NCBI RefSeq assembly: GCF_003449015.1
Contig: NZ_QRGD01000006.1
Span: 186,001-250,000, forward strand
Direction: 5' to 3'
Origin: Aureibaculum luteum
Lineage (GTDB): Bacteria > Bacteroidota > Bacteroidia > Flavobacteriales > Flavobacteriaceae
DNA length: 64,000 nucleotides
In this document: positions 56,099 to 64,000 of the stretch, one piece after another
Layout: each line of letters starts with the position of its first letter
How positions within the stretch are numbered: position 1 is the first letter of the stretch
Translations under genes and position numbers: made by a program
Notes under the pieces: model-generated
What the model was told of the DNA's origin: nothing
Databases searched by the model: none
The model's input: the letters and a program-made list of their open reading frames with translations, nothing else

Positions 56099-57580
56099 TT
56101 AAGGTATTAGACTAAAGGTTTTATCAAAATGAGGCATACTATCTTTTCTCCATTCTATGCCTGTTTTTTCATCGTGAAACCATTTTGGTTGCATATGTGT
56201 TTTACTCCATTCTTCCGTCTTTAACACGAGTTCCTTTAAGATGTCAGGATGACTATCACTTAGGTCATTTTTTTCAGCTAAATCTTCATCTATATTAAAT
56301 AATTGCCAAGGTTTTTGCTCAACTTTTAATGCTTTCCATTGATTATGCCTTGCACCAACATCGGTATACCCTTCACGATGACGTAAAACATAAATATTCT
56401 CATCTTTGTGTGCATTTTTTCCAGCTAAAAAGTCATTCCAAATATCTTTTCCATCTAGCTTTTTTCCTTCAGGAATTTTAGCATTTGCAAGTCCTGCAAA
56501 AGTTGGATAAAAATCTAAAGCAGATACGGGATAGTCAAAACGTTTTCCAGCTGGCACTTTATTTGGCCAATGAAAAAACATAGGCACTCTATAACCACCC
56601 TCTTGAGTACTGCCTTTACCCTTACTTAAAGGATAATTGGTAGCTCCTTGGGTAGTCTTACCTCCATTATCACTTAAGAAAACAATTAGCGTATTCTCAA
56701 ACTGTCCCGTTGCCTTTAAGGCCTCTTCAATTTCATTTACACCGCGATCAACAGCATAGACCATGGCAGCATAGGTTCTTCGTTTTTCATCTTTAATAGC
56801 TGCAAATTTTTCTAAATCTTCCTTCTTTGCTTCTAAAGGAACATGTGGAGCATTATAAGAAAGGTACAAGAAAAATGGCTTTTCTTTTTTTGACGCATCC
56901 TTCACAAACCGAATTGCTTCATGAGATAGTGCATCTGTTAGATATTCGGTTTCACGCACCTCTTTACCATTGTGTTCTAACGGCACTAAATATTCAAAAA
57001 TAACTTTTACACCTTGCTTTTTTTGTTTTTCATAAGTAGCTAAATACTCCTCTGGAAAATATTTATGTCCACCACCAAGGAATCCGTAAAAATCATCAAA
57101 GCCACGATTATTAGGATGATATTGAGGCGTTGAACCGAGATGCCATTTACCCATAACTCCCGTTTCATAACCAGATTCTTGTAAAACCTTACTTATAAAT
57201 GTTTCATTCAAATCAACACCCTTACCAATGGTCTCACTATTAGGTGGTAAGTTAAATTGGGCCCCAATTTTATGAGAATATCGCCCAGTCATTAAACTAG
57301 TTCTACTCGGTCCGCAAAAAGGATGTGCAACATAAGCTGAAGAAAAAATGGTTCCGTCTTTAGCTAATTTGTCTAATGTAGGAGTCTTAATATCTTTTGC
57401 TCCATTAAAACCAACATCCGAATACCCCAGATCATCACAAAGTATCACTAAAATATTAGGTCTTTCTACAATTTCATCTTGCTTATCAACTTTCGCTATT
57501 TCTTTTGATTTTGGCTGAGAACAGCCACCTATGAATGTAGCAACCCCAATTATAATTAATATAATTTTTTTCATAATCAT
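56099..57580 (-). CDS. S1-family sulfatase, lipoprotein
   Basis: A 493-residue lipoprotein (lipobox Cys20, ATFIGGC). It has RPNILVILCDDLGYSDVGFNG, the formylglycine Cys89 in CGPSRTSLMTGRY, GVMGKWHLGSTPQYHPNNRGFD and VFLSDNGGKTTQGATNYPLS. It is similar to galactose- or N-acetylgalactosamine-sulfate-type arylsulfatases. It may start at 57580 or 57574 (two ATGs, same frame). It lies 22 bp downstream of the GH16 gene and should desulfate the same galactan. Confidence 0.9.
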   Translation of the reverse strand: MIMKKIILIIIGVATFIGGCSQPKSKEIAKVDKQDEIVERPNILVILCDDLGYSDVGFNGAKDIKTPTLDKLAKDGTIFSSAYVAHPFCGPSRTSLMTGRYSHKIGAQFNLPPNSETIGKGVDLNETFISKVLQESGYETGVMGKWHLGSTPQYHPNNRGFDDFYGFLGGGHKYFPEEYLATYEKQKKQGVKVIFEYLVPLEHNGKEVRETEYLTDALSHEAIRFVKDASKKEKPFFLYLSYNAPHVPLEAKKEDLEKFAAIKDEKRRTYAAMVYAVDRGVNEIEEALKATGQFENTLIVFLSDNGGKTTQGATNYPLSKGKGSTQEGGYRVPMFFHWPNKVPAGKRFDYPVSALDFYPTFAGLANAKIPEGKKLDGKDIWNDFLAGKNAHKDENIYVLRHREGYTDVGARHNQWKALKVEQKPWQLFNIDEDLAEKNDLSDSHPDILKELVLKTEEWSKTHMQPKWFHDEKTGIEWRKDSMPHFDKTFSLIP

Positions 57581-57602
57581 GTGTTTTTTATTATTTTCCG
57601 TA

Positions 57603-58547
57603 TTACTTTTTTTGCCAAACTCTTATATACTCAATTTCAAAATCAACAGCACCATCTTCTCCAACTTCTTCCTTTGAATCTGGAACGCCATGCCATGGAA
57701 ATGTTTCTTGATCAAACCAGATTTTTACCGGTTTTGTAATCACAAAATTATCCTCAGGTCCATTACCTCCATTATTATTTTTTACATCGTCATGGGCATT
57801 TATTGTTTCTTTTGAAACATTACGAAACAACTTGCCATCAATATAAATTGCAACCCCTTCTTCACTCCATTCATATCCATAAATATGAAAATCATCAGCT
57901 ACTCTAAATCCTAAATCGTGATATTCTGTATACGTAGTTTTACCTCCACCTGTAGAAGACCAATCATGAATAGACCACCACAATTCTCGTTCTTTTCCGT
58001 TGGCTTCTTTTTCTGCTTGTTTATGATCTCCAAACATTTCGAAAAAATCAAATTCAGAACCATTTCCTGTTGCCCAAAACGAACTTGTAACTTCAGCATC
58101 AGCGGCTTTGCTTTTTACTTCAATATACCCATACAGCAGATCCTTTTTTGTAATTACCGCTGCAGTAGTAATATTTTCATATGGATCTCCATCTTTATCA
58201 ACTTTAGGGTTAAAATTATAATTGGGTTGCCATCTGGTTTCTAACTTCAATTTCCCATCTTCTAATTTTACATTTTCTGTTGAAAACTGAGAGGGAGCTC
58301 TCCCTTTAAAATTAGATTGAAAGACTCCATTTCTTCCCTGAATTAACCATTTTGATTCATCTAATTGGACAGCATCAAACTCATCACTTAATGCTTCTAA
58401 GTATTTCCAATTTCCATTATTAGATAGATCAGAAGCGGGTTCAAACTTATTTTTTATCACTGTATCAATCTTATTCTGATGCTCACTTTTTTCGCATGAA
58501 AGAAAAAACAGTACCAGAATAAAAACCGCAATAGTTGTGCTTTTCAT
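57603..58547 (-). CDS. GH16 endo-beta-galactanase-like lipoprotein
   Basis: A 314-residue lipoprotein (lipobox Cys18, FFLSC) with a single GH16 jelly-roll. The catalytic beta-bulge motif is EFDFFE (nucleophile Glu165, Asp167, acid/base Glu170), within the ExDxxE pattern. GYIEVKSKAADA, IYGYEWSEEGVAIYIDGK and IWFDQETFPWHG fit the algal-galactan branch (agarase, porphyranase, carrageenase, furcellaranase) better than laminarinases, but the subfamily cannot be set by eye. It would cut the backbone into oligosaccharides at the outer membrane. It is encoded between two sulfatase genes. Confidence 0.88.
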   Translation of the reverse strand: MKSTTIAVFILVLFFLSCEKSEHQNKIDTVIKNKFEPASDLSNNGNWKYLEALSDEFDAVQLDESKWLIQGRNGVFQSNFKGRAPSQFSTENVKLEDGKLKLETRWQPNYNFNPKVDKDGDPYENITTAAVITKKDLLYGYIEVKSKAADAEVTSSFWATGNGSEFDFFEMFGDHKQAEKEANGKERELWWSIHDWSSTGGGKTTYTEYHDLGFRVADDFHIYGYEWSEEGVAIYIDGKLFRNVSKETINAHDDVKNNNGGNGPEDNFVITKPVKIWFDQETFPWHGVPDSKEEVGEDGAVDFEIEYIRVWQKK

Positions 58548-58559
58548 TTCTAGTGTTTA

Positions 58560-60218
58560 TTACGGATTTACATTGGCCATATTACCTTTCCAACCTTTAT
58601 TAAATTGTTCCAAAAGTTTTGCAACAAGTTCTGGGTTTTCATCCGCTATATTCTTCGTTTCATTAGGGTCATTTTTATGGTCATAAAGCTCAAAAAATAC
58701 GGGTTCTGCAGCTGGGTCTCTATAATCTCTCCATACCATAAAACGATATTGTTCTGTTCGCATAGTGTACCCCATTAAATAATTTTCAAACAAGTCTCTA
58801 TCCCATTTATCACCTTGTTGTTTTTTTATTTTTCCTTCAACCTCTTCAATTAAAGGTCCGAAATAAGTTTCTCTCATACCTTTTGACAATGGGTTTGCAG
58901 CCCATTCACGTAATGCCGGTGTTGGAAATTGGGTAAAAGCTGCTGGTTTCCACTCCTTATTAGGATTAGTTAATAACGGAACAAAGCTTTGCCCTTCTAA
59001 ATGTTCTGGCAATGGAAGACCTGCCAATTCTGTAATGGTAGGATAGATATCAACAAGCTCTACCAAGGCATTAGATTTTGCACCCCGTACCGATTTTGAC
59101 ATATCTGGTGTCCATATTATTAATGGAACACGTGTGGCAATTTCATAATTAGTTGCTTTACCCCAAATACCCATATCTCCTAAATGCCATCCGTGATCAC
59201 TCCAAACAATTATTATCGTATTATCACGAACGCCAGCTTCATCTAAAGCATTTATCATTTTTCCTATTTGAGCATCGACATAACTTACACTAGCCAAATA
59301 AGCATGTTTTAAAGTTCTTGCCATCTCATCACTTATTGGCCCTTTTTTAGGAATACCATATCTTGCTCTTAATTCAAATGATGGATGAAGTCCCATTGCT
59401 GCACCATCTTCAGGTCCAGAAGTTTGTGTTGCCAATTTAATATCATCAGGGTTATACATATCCCAATATTTTTTTGGTGCCAACCAATCTAAATGTGGTT
59501 TTTTCATCCCCATTCCTAAAAAAAATGGTTTATCAGGATTTTCAGCTAACATATCCTTTAGAGTTACTATGGCCAACTCTGCATTATATCCGTCTTCGTA
59601 AAACGTATCTAACACATCTGCTTTTTCATAAGCAGGTCCTTTACCCAGACCATTTCTAGGTGCATTTTTACCATATTTTTCTATTACCTCAGCCGTACTT
59701 TTTCTGAAAAGTTCTTGATTTTCAGGAAGAGCATACCCTCCAGGCGTTTTACTTTTTTCTATAGTCATTTTATCATATGCAGGCTCTCTACTCCATGATA
59801 ATTTGGCATCGCCATACTTTTCGTTATGGTAAATTTTCCCTGTGCTGGTTGTTTCATAACCATTGGCCCAAAAATATTGAGGTAAGGTTAAAATATCTGG
59901 GTTAAGATCTCTGAAATAAGTAAAATTCTCTATTACTTTAATAGTTTCAGGCCTTGCCCCTGTCATTAAACTAGCTCTTGAAGGGCTACAAATAGGCTCT
60001 TGACAATACGCATTGTTAAACAACAACCCTTGGCTCGCTAATTTATCTAAATTTGGAGTTATGGCTATCTCAGAACCATATGCTCCTATTTCGGGCCTCA
60101 AATCATCAATAGCAAGAAATAAAATGTTAGGTTTTTTATTCGGTTCTTCTTCCGCAACTTCTTTAGTTTTACAACTAACAATTAACACAAGTAGAAAAAG
60201 GATATTTACGATTCTCAT
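58560..60218 (-). CDS. iduronate-2-sulfatase-like S1 sulfatase, lipoprotein
   Basis: A 552-residue lipoprotein (lipobox Cys16, LVLIVSC). It has KPNILFLAIDDLRPEIGAYG, formylglycine Cys77 in CSPSRASLMTGARP, GYETTSTGKIYHN and VWSDHGWHLGDMGIWGKATNYE. The DDLRPElGxYG and GKxxHN words are characteristic of the iduronate-2-sulfatase-like group (S1_7-type), which in marine bacteria often acts on algal galactans and fucans. It starts 30 bp after the DUF4380 gene. Confidence 0.9.
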   Translation of the reverse strand: MRIVNILFLLVLIVSCKTKEVAEEEPNKKPNILFLAIDDLRPEIGAYGSEIAITPNLDKLASQGLLFNNAYCQEPICSPSRASLMTGARPETIKVIENFTYFRDLNPDILTLPQYFWANGYETTSTGKIYHNEKYGDAKLSWSREPAYDKMTIEKSKTPGGYALPENQELFRKSTAEVIEKYGKNAPRNGLGKGPAYEKADVLDTFYEDGYNAELAIVTLKDMLAENPDKPFFLGMGMKKPHLDWLAPKKYWDMYNPDDIKLATQTSGPEDGAAMGLHPSFELRARYGIPKKGPISDEMARTLKHAYLASVSYVDAQIGKMINALDEAGVRDNTIIIVWSDHGWHLGDMGIWGKATNYEIATRVPLIIWTPDMSKSVRGAKSNALVELVDIYPTITELAGLPLPEHLEGQSFVPLLTNPNKEWKPAAFTQFPTPALREWAANPLSKGMRETYFGPLIEEVEGKIKKQQGDKWDRDLFENYLMGYTMRTEQYRFMVWRDYRDPAAEPVFFELYDHKNDPNETKNIADENPELVAKLLEQFNKGWKGNMANVNP

Positions 60219-60248
60219 ATTATTTAGTTTAATTAATTTATATTAACA

Positions 60249-61709
60249 CTACTGTATTTTCAAATTTACTTCATCAAGATTATGTTCATTAGAATTGCTA
60301 TCTTTAATTAAAATAATAGCTTTAGAAGCATTCTTGTGTTTTTCTAACGTATAACTAACCCTGAAAGCACTTAAAGGATTTACCTTTTGGAGAAATATAT
60401 CTTTAATAATACTATTTGACTTATCCATTAAACGAACTACTGCATCTCCTTCATAAAAAACACCATAACTTCCCTTTAATTTATTGATTTTAGTATCAAA
60501 ACTTAATTTATTTGTGATAACACCTGTTTCATTTACGTCAAGAACAGGCAATGAAGAAACTTTTGCAGCTCCATGAATTTCTTTATAGTCAAAACTTTTA
60601 CCTGGTTGGAGCGTATACAAGGGCGTTTTTACTTCAGTTTCAAGATAGCCTGTTTCCATACCACTCATAAATATGGATACATTTAAACCATGGTCATATT
60701 CCAATGAAGGATTATAGGGTTCTAAAATTTTAGCAAAGACTGTGTTATTAATTTTATTTACATAGCATACCCAAGACTTTGATGAGATTATATGAAATCC
60801 ACTCATTAAATAATAATCATAATGCATTTCAAAAACTCCAGGTGCAACTTCACCCGTCCAGTTGGTACCATTATTATAAAAACGTTTTACATCTTCTGGG
60901 TTATTTTTATCAATAGGCATTCTGTTCCTGTTTACATACCTCCATCTCGAATCAGCCGTGCCCATAATTTCGTACTGCTTATCATTTGGAAGTTTATATT
61001 TTTTATCGAAAGGAACATAGGCTAAAAAATTTTCGCCGTCTTCTAATTCTGGTTTACTACGAGAAACATGTTGACTAGACGTCATAATTCCTCTTTTTAT
61101 CGTCTTATCTCCTGCGTTTTTTAGCGTGTGGTTGATATAAACCAAACTACTATTCGGTTTAATATATAGACTTCTACTATATTGCAATTGTTCATCAATT
61201 GTAGCTGGTTGATTAAATAATTTCGTTTTGCCGTTATAGGTTGGAACAGGTAAGTTTTGAATACCAGAAGTTACTTTTATACTTTTATAACCTTCAGCAT
61301 TGGTAGTTATTTCTGCATTATAAGGACTATCACCAATAATTGCAGGCGGTGGCCAACGTTGCGTTTTATCTCCATTACTATTGATAGCACAATTTTCTAT
61401 CGGTAAGGGTACCAATCTATAACCACCAAAATTTCGCCATTCGTTTTTCTTTACTAAATCTGTTGGAGCAAAAGACTTACCAAACATCTTGGGATTTAAC
61501 CATAATGATGGAACGTCTCCTAAATTATATTCAAGAATTCTTCCAGCAGCCTTAGGCACAACCGCTATACTTATGTATTTGTTTTTTGCTACAAAAACAC
61601 TATCCCATTGCCAATTATTATAATTCTTTTCAACTGAAACCGTAGCTTGCTGAGCTACACAACAATTGATAATTATTAAACTGAAAATAGTAAATAGAAT
61701 ATTTTTCAT
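60249..61709 (-). CDS. secreted DUF4380-type protein
   Basis: A 486-residue exported protein (signal ~1-20 ending NCCVAQQ; a lipobox is also possible). The N-terminal part KYISIAVVPKAAGRILEYNLGDVPSLWLNP is typical of DUF4380 and galactose-mutarotase-like beta-sandwich proteins that present a sugar-binding face. Residues ~340-480 form a further beta domain. No catalytic set is known. In this context a sugar-binding, mutarotase or lyase role is plausible, but none can be shown. Confidence 0.6.
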   Translation of the reverse strand: MKNILFTIFSLIIINCCVAQQATVSVEKNYNNWQWDSVFVAKNKYISIAVVPKAAGRILEYNLGDVPSLWLNPKMFGKSFAPTDLVKKNEWRNFGGYRLVPLPIENCAINSNGDKTQRWPPPAIIGDSPYNAEITTNAEGYKSIKVTSGIQNLPVPTYNGKTKLFNQPATIDEQLQYSRSLYIKPNSSLVYINHTLKNAGDKTIKRGIMTSSQHVSRSKPELEDGENFLAYVPFDKKYKLPNDKQYEIMGTADSRWRYVNRNRMPIDKNNPEDVKRFYNNGTNWTGEVAPGVFEMHYDYYLMSGFHIISSKSWVCYVNKINNTVFAKILEPYNPSLEYDHGLNVSIFMSGMETGYLETEVKTPLYTLQPGKSFDYKEIHGAAKVSSLPVLDVNETGVITNKLSFDTKINKLKGSYGVFYEGDAVVRLMDKSNSIIKDIFLQKVNPLSAFRVSYTLEKHKNASKAIILIKDSNSNEHNLDEVNLKIQ

Positions 61710-61731
61710 TATAGAACTCTTTTTAAGTACC

Positions 61732-61739
61732 CAAATGTA
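61732..61739 (-). promoter_or_regulatory. -7-like element before the DUF4380 gene
   Basis: The plus-strand CAAATGTA is TACATTTG on the minus strand, an exact TAnnTTTG match, 22 bp before the DUF4380 start codon. The partner -33 TTG is not evident at the usual spacing. It may start the transcript for DUF4380, sulfatase, GH16 and sulfatase genes. Confidence 0.4.
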
Positions 61740-61811
61740 AATCAGATTTACTCGAAATGACTTATTAATTTTACCTCTAAAGCGTACTATATTAACCTTA
61801 ACTTAAAATAA

Positions 61812-63386
61812 TTATTCTTTGGATTTTACCTGAAGTTTTGCTTGAATTTCTTCAATGGTTAAATTTTTTGTTTCTGGCAAATACTTAAATAGTATCAGCA
61901 AGCCTATAAATACTAGTCCTCCGTAAAACAAAAATATGGTACTTGCCCCCATATTTGCGAGTTGCCAGGGAAAGAAAAATTGAGTTAGTGCACTGATAGT
62001 ACTAGAAAGTAAAGCGAAAAATGGTATGGCTATACCCCTTAAAGAAATTGGAAAAATTTCAGACAACAGCACCCACATTATCGGTCCGACAGAAAAATGA
62101 AATGCTGCAATAAAACTTAAAATTCCTATCAAGATTAATGTGGCGTTTAATACGGCAGACTTCTGTAAAAACACACTCGAATTATCTCGTGCAGAAATCT
62201 CGCCCATCACACTTTTAATCGCTTCTTTAAATTCAATATCTGTGGCAAATTGTTTGCCTACCAAAGTGGTTAGTTTATTTACATCCTGAATATCTTGCAT
62301 TTCTGCAATAGCTTCATTAGTAACTTCATATTTTGCAGTACCAAATCCGTAAGCACAAACTCCTAAGCTTAAAATAACCCAAATCAATCCCCAAATCATC
62401 ATAGGTCGTCTACCCATTTTATCTATCAATACTAATGATAAAATAGTAAAAATTACACTCACTAATCCTATCCAAATGGCCTGCTCAAATGCGGCATTTT
62501 GACCTAAACCTAACTGCTCCATCACGGTTGGTGCGTAAGTTAGTACGGCATTGATACCTGTCGATTGCTGAACGATAGCCATGGTAAAGGCCACGATAGC
62601 CACAATACGCATTTTTTTACCGAAGATCTCTTTTAATTGGGTTCCAACTGACCTGTCTTGATTACTATTTTCAACACTTTCTTTCATTTCAGCAACATGT
62701 GCTTCAATTTCACTTTCTGGAATAACTTTGGCTAAGGTTAATTTTGCTTCATTGTACTTCCCTTTGTAAACTAACCAGGCCGGACTTCGAGGTACCATAT
62801 ATAATAATCCTAACCATATTAAAGCTGGAACAATTTCAATACCTAGCATCCATCGCCAAGTATATTCTCGTAAACCCCATGTTGTAACCCACTCTGCATT
62901 AGAATTGGTAGTTTGTAACAACCAATAATTTATAAAATAAGCTGCGGTTAAACCAATTACGATATTTATTTGGGTCATAGACACTAACTTCCCTCGCCAT
63001 TCTGCTGGTGCTATTTCACCAATATACATGGCTGCTAATGTAATGGAACTGAAAGCCAATCCTCCAAGAAAACGTGCCGCAAACAAGGTTGCAAATGAAG
63101 GTGCAAAGGCAGAGCCCAACGCTGAAATTAAGTACATGGCAGCAATAATTTTTAATGTTGCTTTTCTCCCATATTTGTTACTAGACCAAGCAGCAAGTGG
63201 CAATGCTACCAATACACCAATACCTGGTCCAAAACCTAAAGCTCCTACCTGCCAAGGGTTTAAATTAAATTCAGCTGTAATGAATTTAAATGCTCCCGAA
63301 ATTAATGCGGCATCAAGACCAAACACAAAACCTCCCATAGCAACGATGGTAGAATATGTAAAGGCATTTCTTTTGAATGAACTCAT
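61812..63386 (-). CDS. sugar-porter family MFS transporter
   Basis: A 524-residue transporter with twelve predicted helices and the sugar-porter signatures: GFVFGLDAALISGA near the start, LIDKMGRRPMM, PRSPAWLVYKGK after helix 6, QQSTGINAVLTYAP in helix 7 and LPETKNLTIEE at the end. An extra hydrophilic insertion (~355-405) lies between helices 9 and 10, as in many Bacteroidota members. It imports a monosaccharide such as galactose or xylose across the inner membrane, probably the product of this locus. It is separated by 100 bp from the DUF4380 gene. Confidence 0.87.
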   Translation of the reverse strand: MSSFKRNAFTYSTIVAMGGFVFGLDAALISGAFKFITAEFNLNPWQVGALGFGPGIGVLVALPLAAWSSNKYGRKATLKIIAAMYLISALGSAFAPSFATLFAARFLGGLAFSSITLAAMYIGEIAPAEWRGKLVSMTQINIVIGLTAAYFINYWLLQTTNSNAEWVTTWGLREYTWRWMLGIEIVPALIWLGLLYMVPRSPAWLVYKGKYNEAKLTLAKVIPESEIEAHVAEMKESVENSNQDRSVGTQLKEIFGKKMRIVAIVAFTMAIVQQSTGINAVLTYAPTVMEQLGLGQNAAFEQAIWIGLVSVIFTILSLVLIDKMGRRPMMIWGLIWVILSLGVCAYGFGTAKYEVTNEAIAEMQDIQDVNKLTTLVGKQFATDIEFKEAIKSVMGEISARDNSSVFLQKSAVLNATLILIGILSFIAAFHFSVGPIMWVLLSEIFPISLRGIAIPFFALLSSTISALTQFFFPWQLANMGASTIFLFYGGLVFIGLLILFKYLPETKNLTIEEIQAKLQVKSKE

Positions 63387-63422
63387 AGTGATTGATGTTT
63401 AGTTAGTTTGTTTTTAGATTGA

Positions 63423-64000
63423 TTAAATCCCAATCTTAATCTTTTTATTTACTGATGAAATTGTCTTATTTTCAGTTTCACCGTTTGTCCAAGTTACTTT
63501 CACCTTAATTGTCTTGCACTTACTTAGACCAAAATTCACAAAATTATTATGACTTAGCGAATATGAAGCTCCAGTGCTACCAACACGTTGAATTTGATGA
63601 TTTCCACATGACTCAATTTCAACTAAAGCACCTAAGGCAGATGCTTTTTCGGTTTTAGAATTACCAACCTCAACCGTTATATAATTATTATCTTTTGCTG
63701 CAGATAATTCATTTTTAAACAAATGCCATTTGCCGCGTTCGTTACCTAGTACAACATCTACTTTTCCATCTTGGTTATAATCAAATGTTTCAACTGCCAT
63801 ACCAATGGCTCCTAATTCTGGAGAAATAACATTATGTTTTTCCAATTTTTTAAACCCTGAATCTTTTGAATTTAAATATATAATGGACGCGTTAGCGTGA
63901 ATTAAATCACCTCGCTTAACTACAAGTAAATCTTGAAATCCGTTATTGTCAAAATCTGCAACACTAACAGCCATTGTATGCTCTTTATTTGACAAACCAA
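63423..64000 (-). CDS. FG-GAP/ASPIC-UnbV (CRTAC1-like) protein, 5' end beyond window
   Basis: Only the C-terminal ~190 residues are inside the window, and the frame is open to the edge, so the gene continues upstream. It has two VCBS/FG-GAP repeats with Asp-rich Ca2+ loops (VADFDNNGFQDLLVV, DYNQDGKVDVVLG) and a C-terminal ASPIC/UnbV domain (GALVEIESCGNHQIQRVGSTGASYSLSHNNFVNFGL, seen in parts). Such proteins are secreted, Ca2+-binding and often lie next to SusC/SusD-type sugar uptake genes. It precedes the sugar-porter gene by about 36 bp. Confidence 0.85.
   Translation of the reverse strand, partial: GLSNKEHTMAVSVADFDNNGFQDLLVVKRGDLIHANASIIYLNSKDSGFKKLEKHNVISPELGAIGMAVETFDYNQDGKVDVVLGNERGKWHLFKNELSAAKDNNYITVEVGNSKTEKASALGALVEIESCGNHQIQRVGSTGASYSLSHNNFVNFGLSKCKTIKVKVTWTNGETENKTISSVNKKIKIGI

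Noticed and set aside
57603-58547. Laminarinase annotation for the GH16 protein
   Set aside because: The catalytic motif EFDFFE has the extra bulge residue, which fits, but the FDQETFPWHG segment and sulfatase neighbours point to the galactanase branches; laminarin is not sulfated.

Overview
The window is AT-rich DNA from what looks like a marine flavobacterium (Bacteroidota, Flavobacteriaceae-like). The evidence is the gene content (GH29/GH95 fucosidases, many S1 sulfatases, FucP-type transporter, DUF1566 and CotH lipoproteins, LytTR/LytS regulators), the many lipoprotein signal peptides with a lipobox Cys near residues 16-33, and promoter elements resembling the Bacteroidota -7 box. There is no rRNA, no convincing tRNA, no CRISPR array and no insertion sequence. 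Almost everything is on the minus strand.

Region 1 (1-5.6 kb): an NhaC-type antiporter, a DinB-like protein, a DUF6526 membrane protein, an HGSNAT-like membrane acyltransferase and a FucP-type sugar symporter. A 5'-truncated gene remnant ends in an ATGA overlap with the fucP start, so a gene that once preceded fucP seems to have been lost.

Region 2 (5.6-39.2 kb): a polysaccharide utilization locus centred on fucose. In transcription order (34.5 to 5.6 kb) it has GH20, GH29-PA14, GH29-discoidin, a frameshifted beta-helix/PDZ protein resembling GH141, two sulfatases, a three-domain esterase (SGNH + alpha/beta hydrolase + SGNH), GH29-discoidin, a sialate-O-acetylesterase-type SGNH esterase, GH95, GH29, a phosphodiesterase-like lipoprotein, a sulfatase, a clan GH-D-like glycosidase and a beta-propeller/GH29 fusion. 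An AraC regulator with a TTG start and a GGGTTTT heptamer tract just upstream is divergent from a large GH2 beta-galactosidase. The set implies a sulfated, acetylated, fucose- and galactose-containing algal glycan. No SusC/SusD pair is present.

Region 3 (39.6-51.3 kb): a LytTR response regulator and LytS-type kinase, then a CotH-like lipoprotein, a small periplasmic protein, two paralogous DUF1566 lipoproteins, a DUF4353 beta-helix lipoprotein, and an operon of ferredoxin, haem-b membrane protein and Tat-exported flavoprotein. Five promoters in this block carry the same 21-bp-period direct repeat at an identical 28-bp distance from a -7-like element. This makes the block a probable single LytTR regulon and the best candidate here for an undescribed system.

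Region 4 (51.3-52.5 kb): about 1.2 kb with no gene, holding two diverged ~120-bp tandem repeats and a perfect 14-bp-arm hairpin.

Region 5 (52.5-64 kb): a second catabolic block with an HpcH/HpaI aldolase, an aldehyde dehydrogenase, an enolase-superfamily sugar-acid enzyme, two sulfatases, a GH16, a DUF4380 protein, a sugar-porter MFS transporter and the end of an FG-GAP/ASPIC-UnbV protein cut by the window edge. It fits non-phosphorylative breakdown of fucose, galactose or anhydrogalactose released from algal galactans or fucans.
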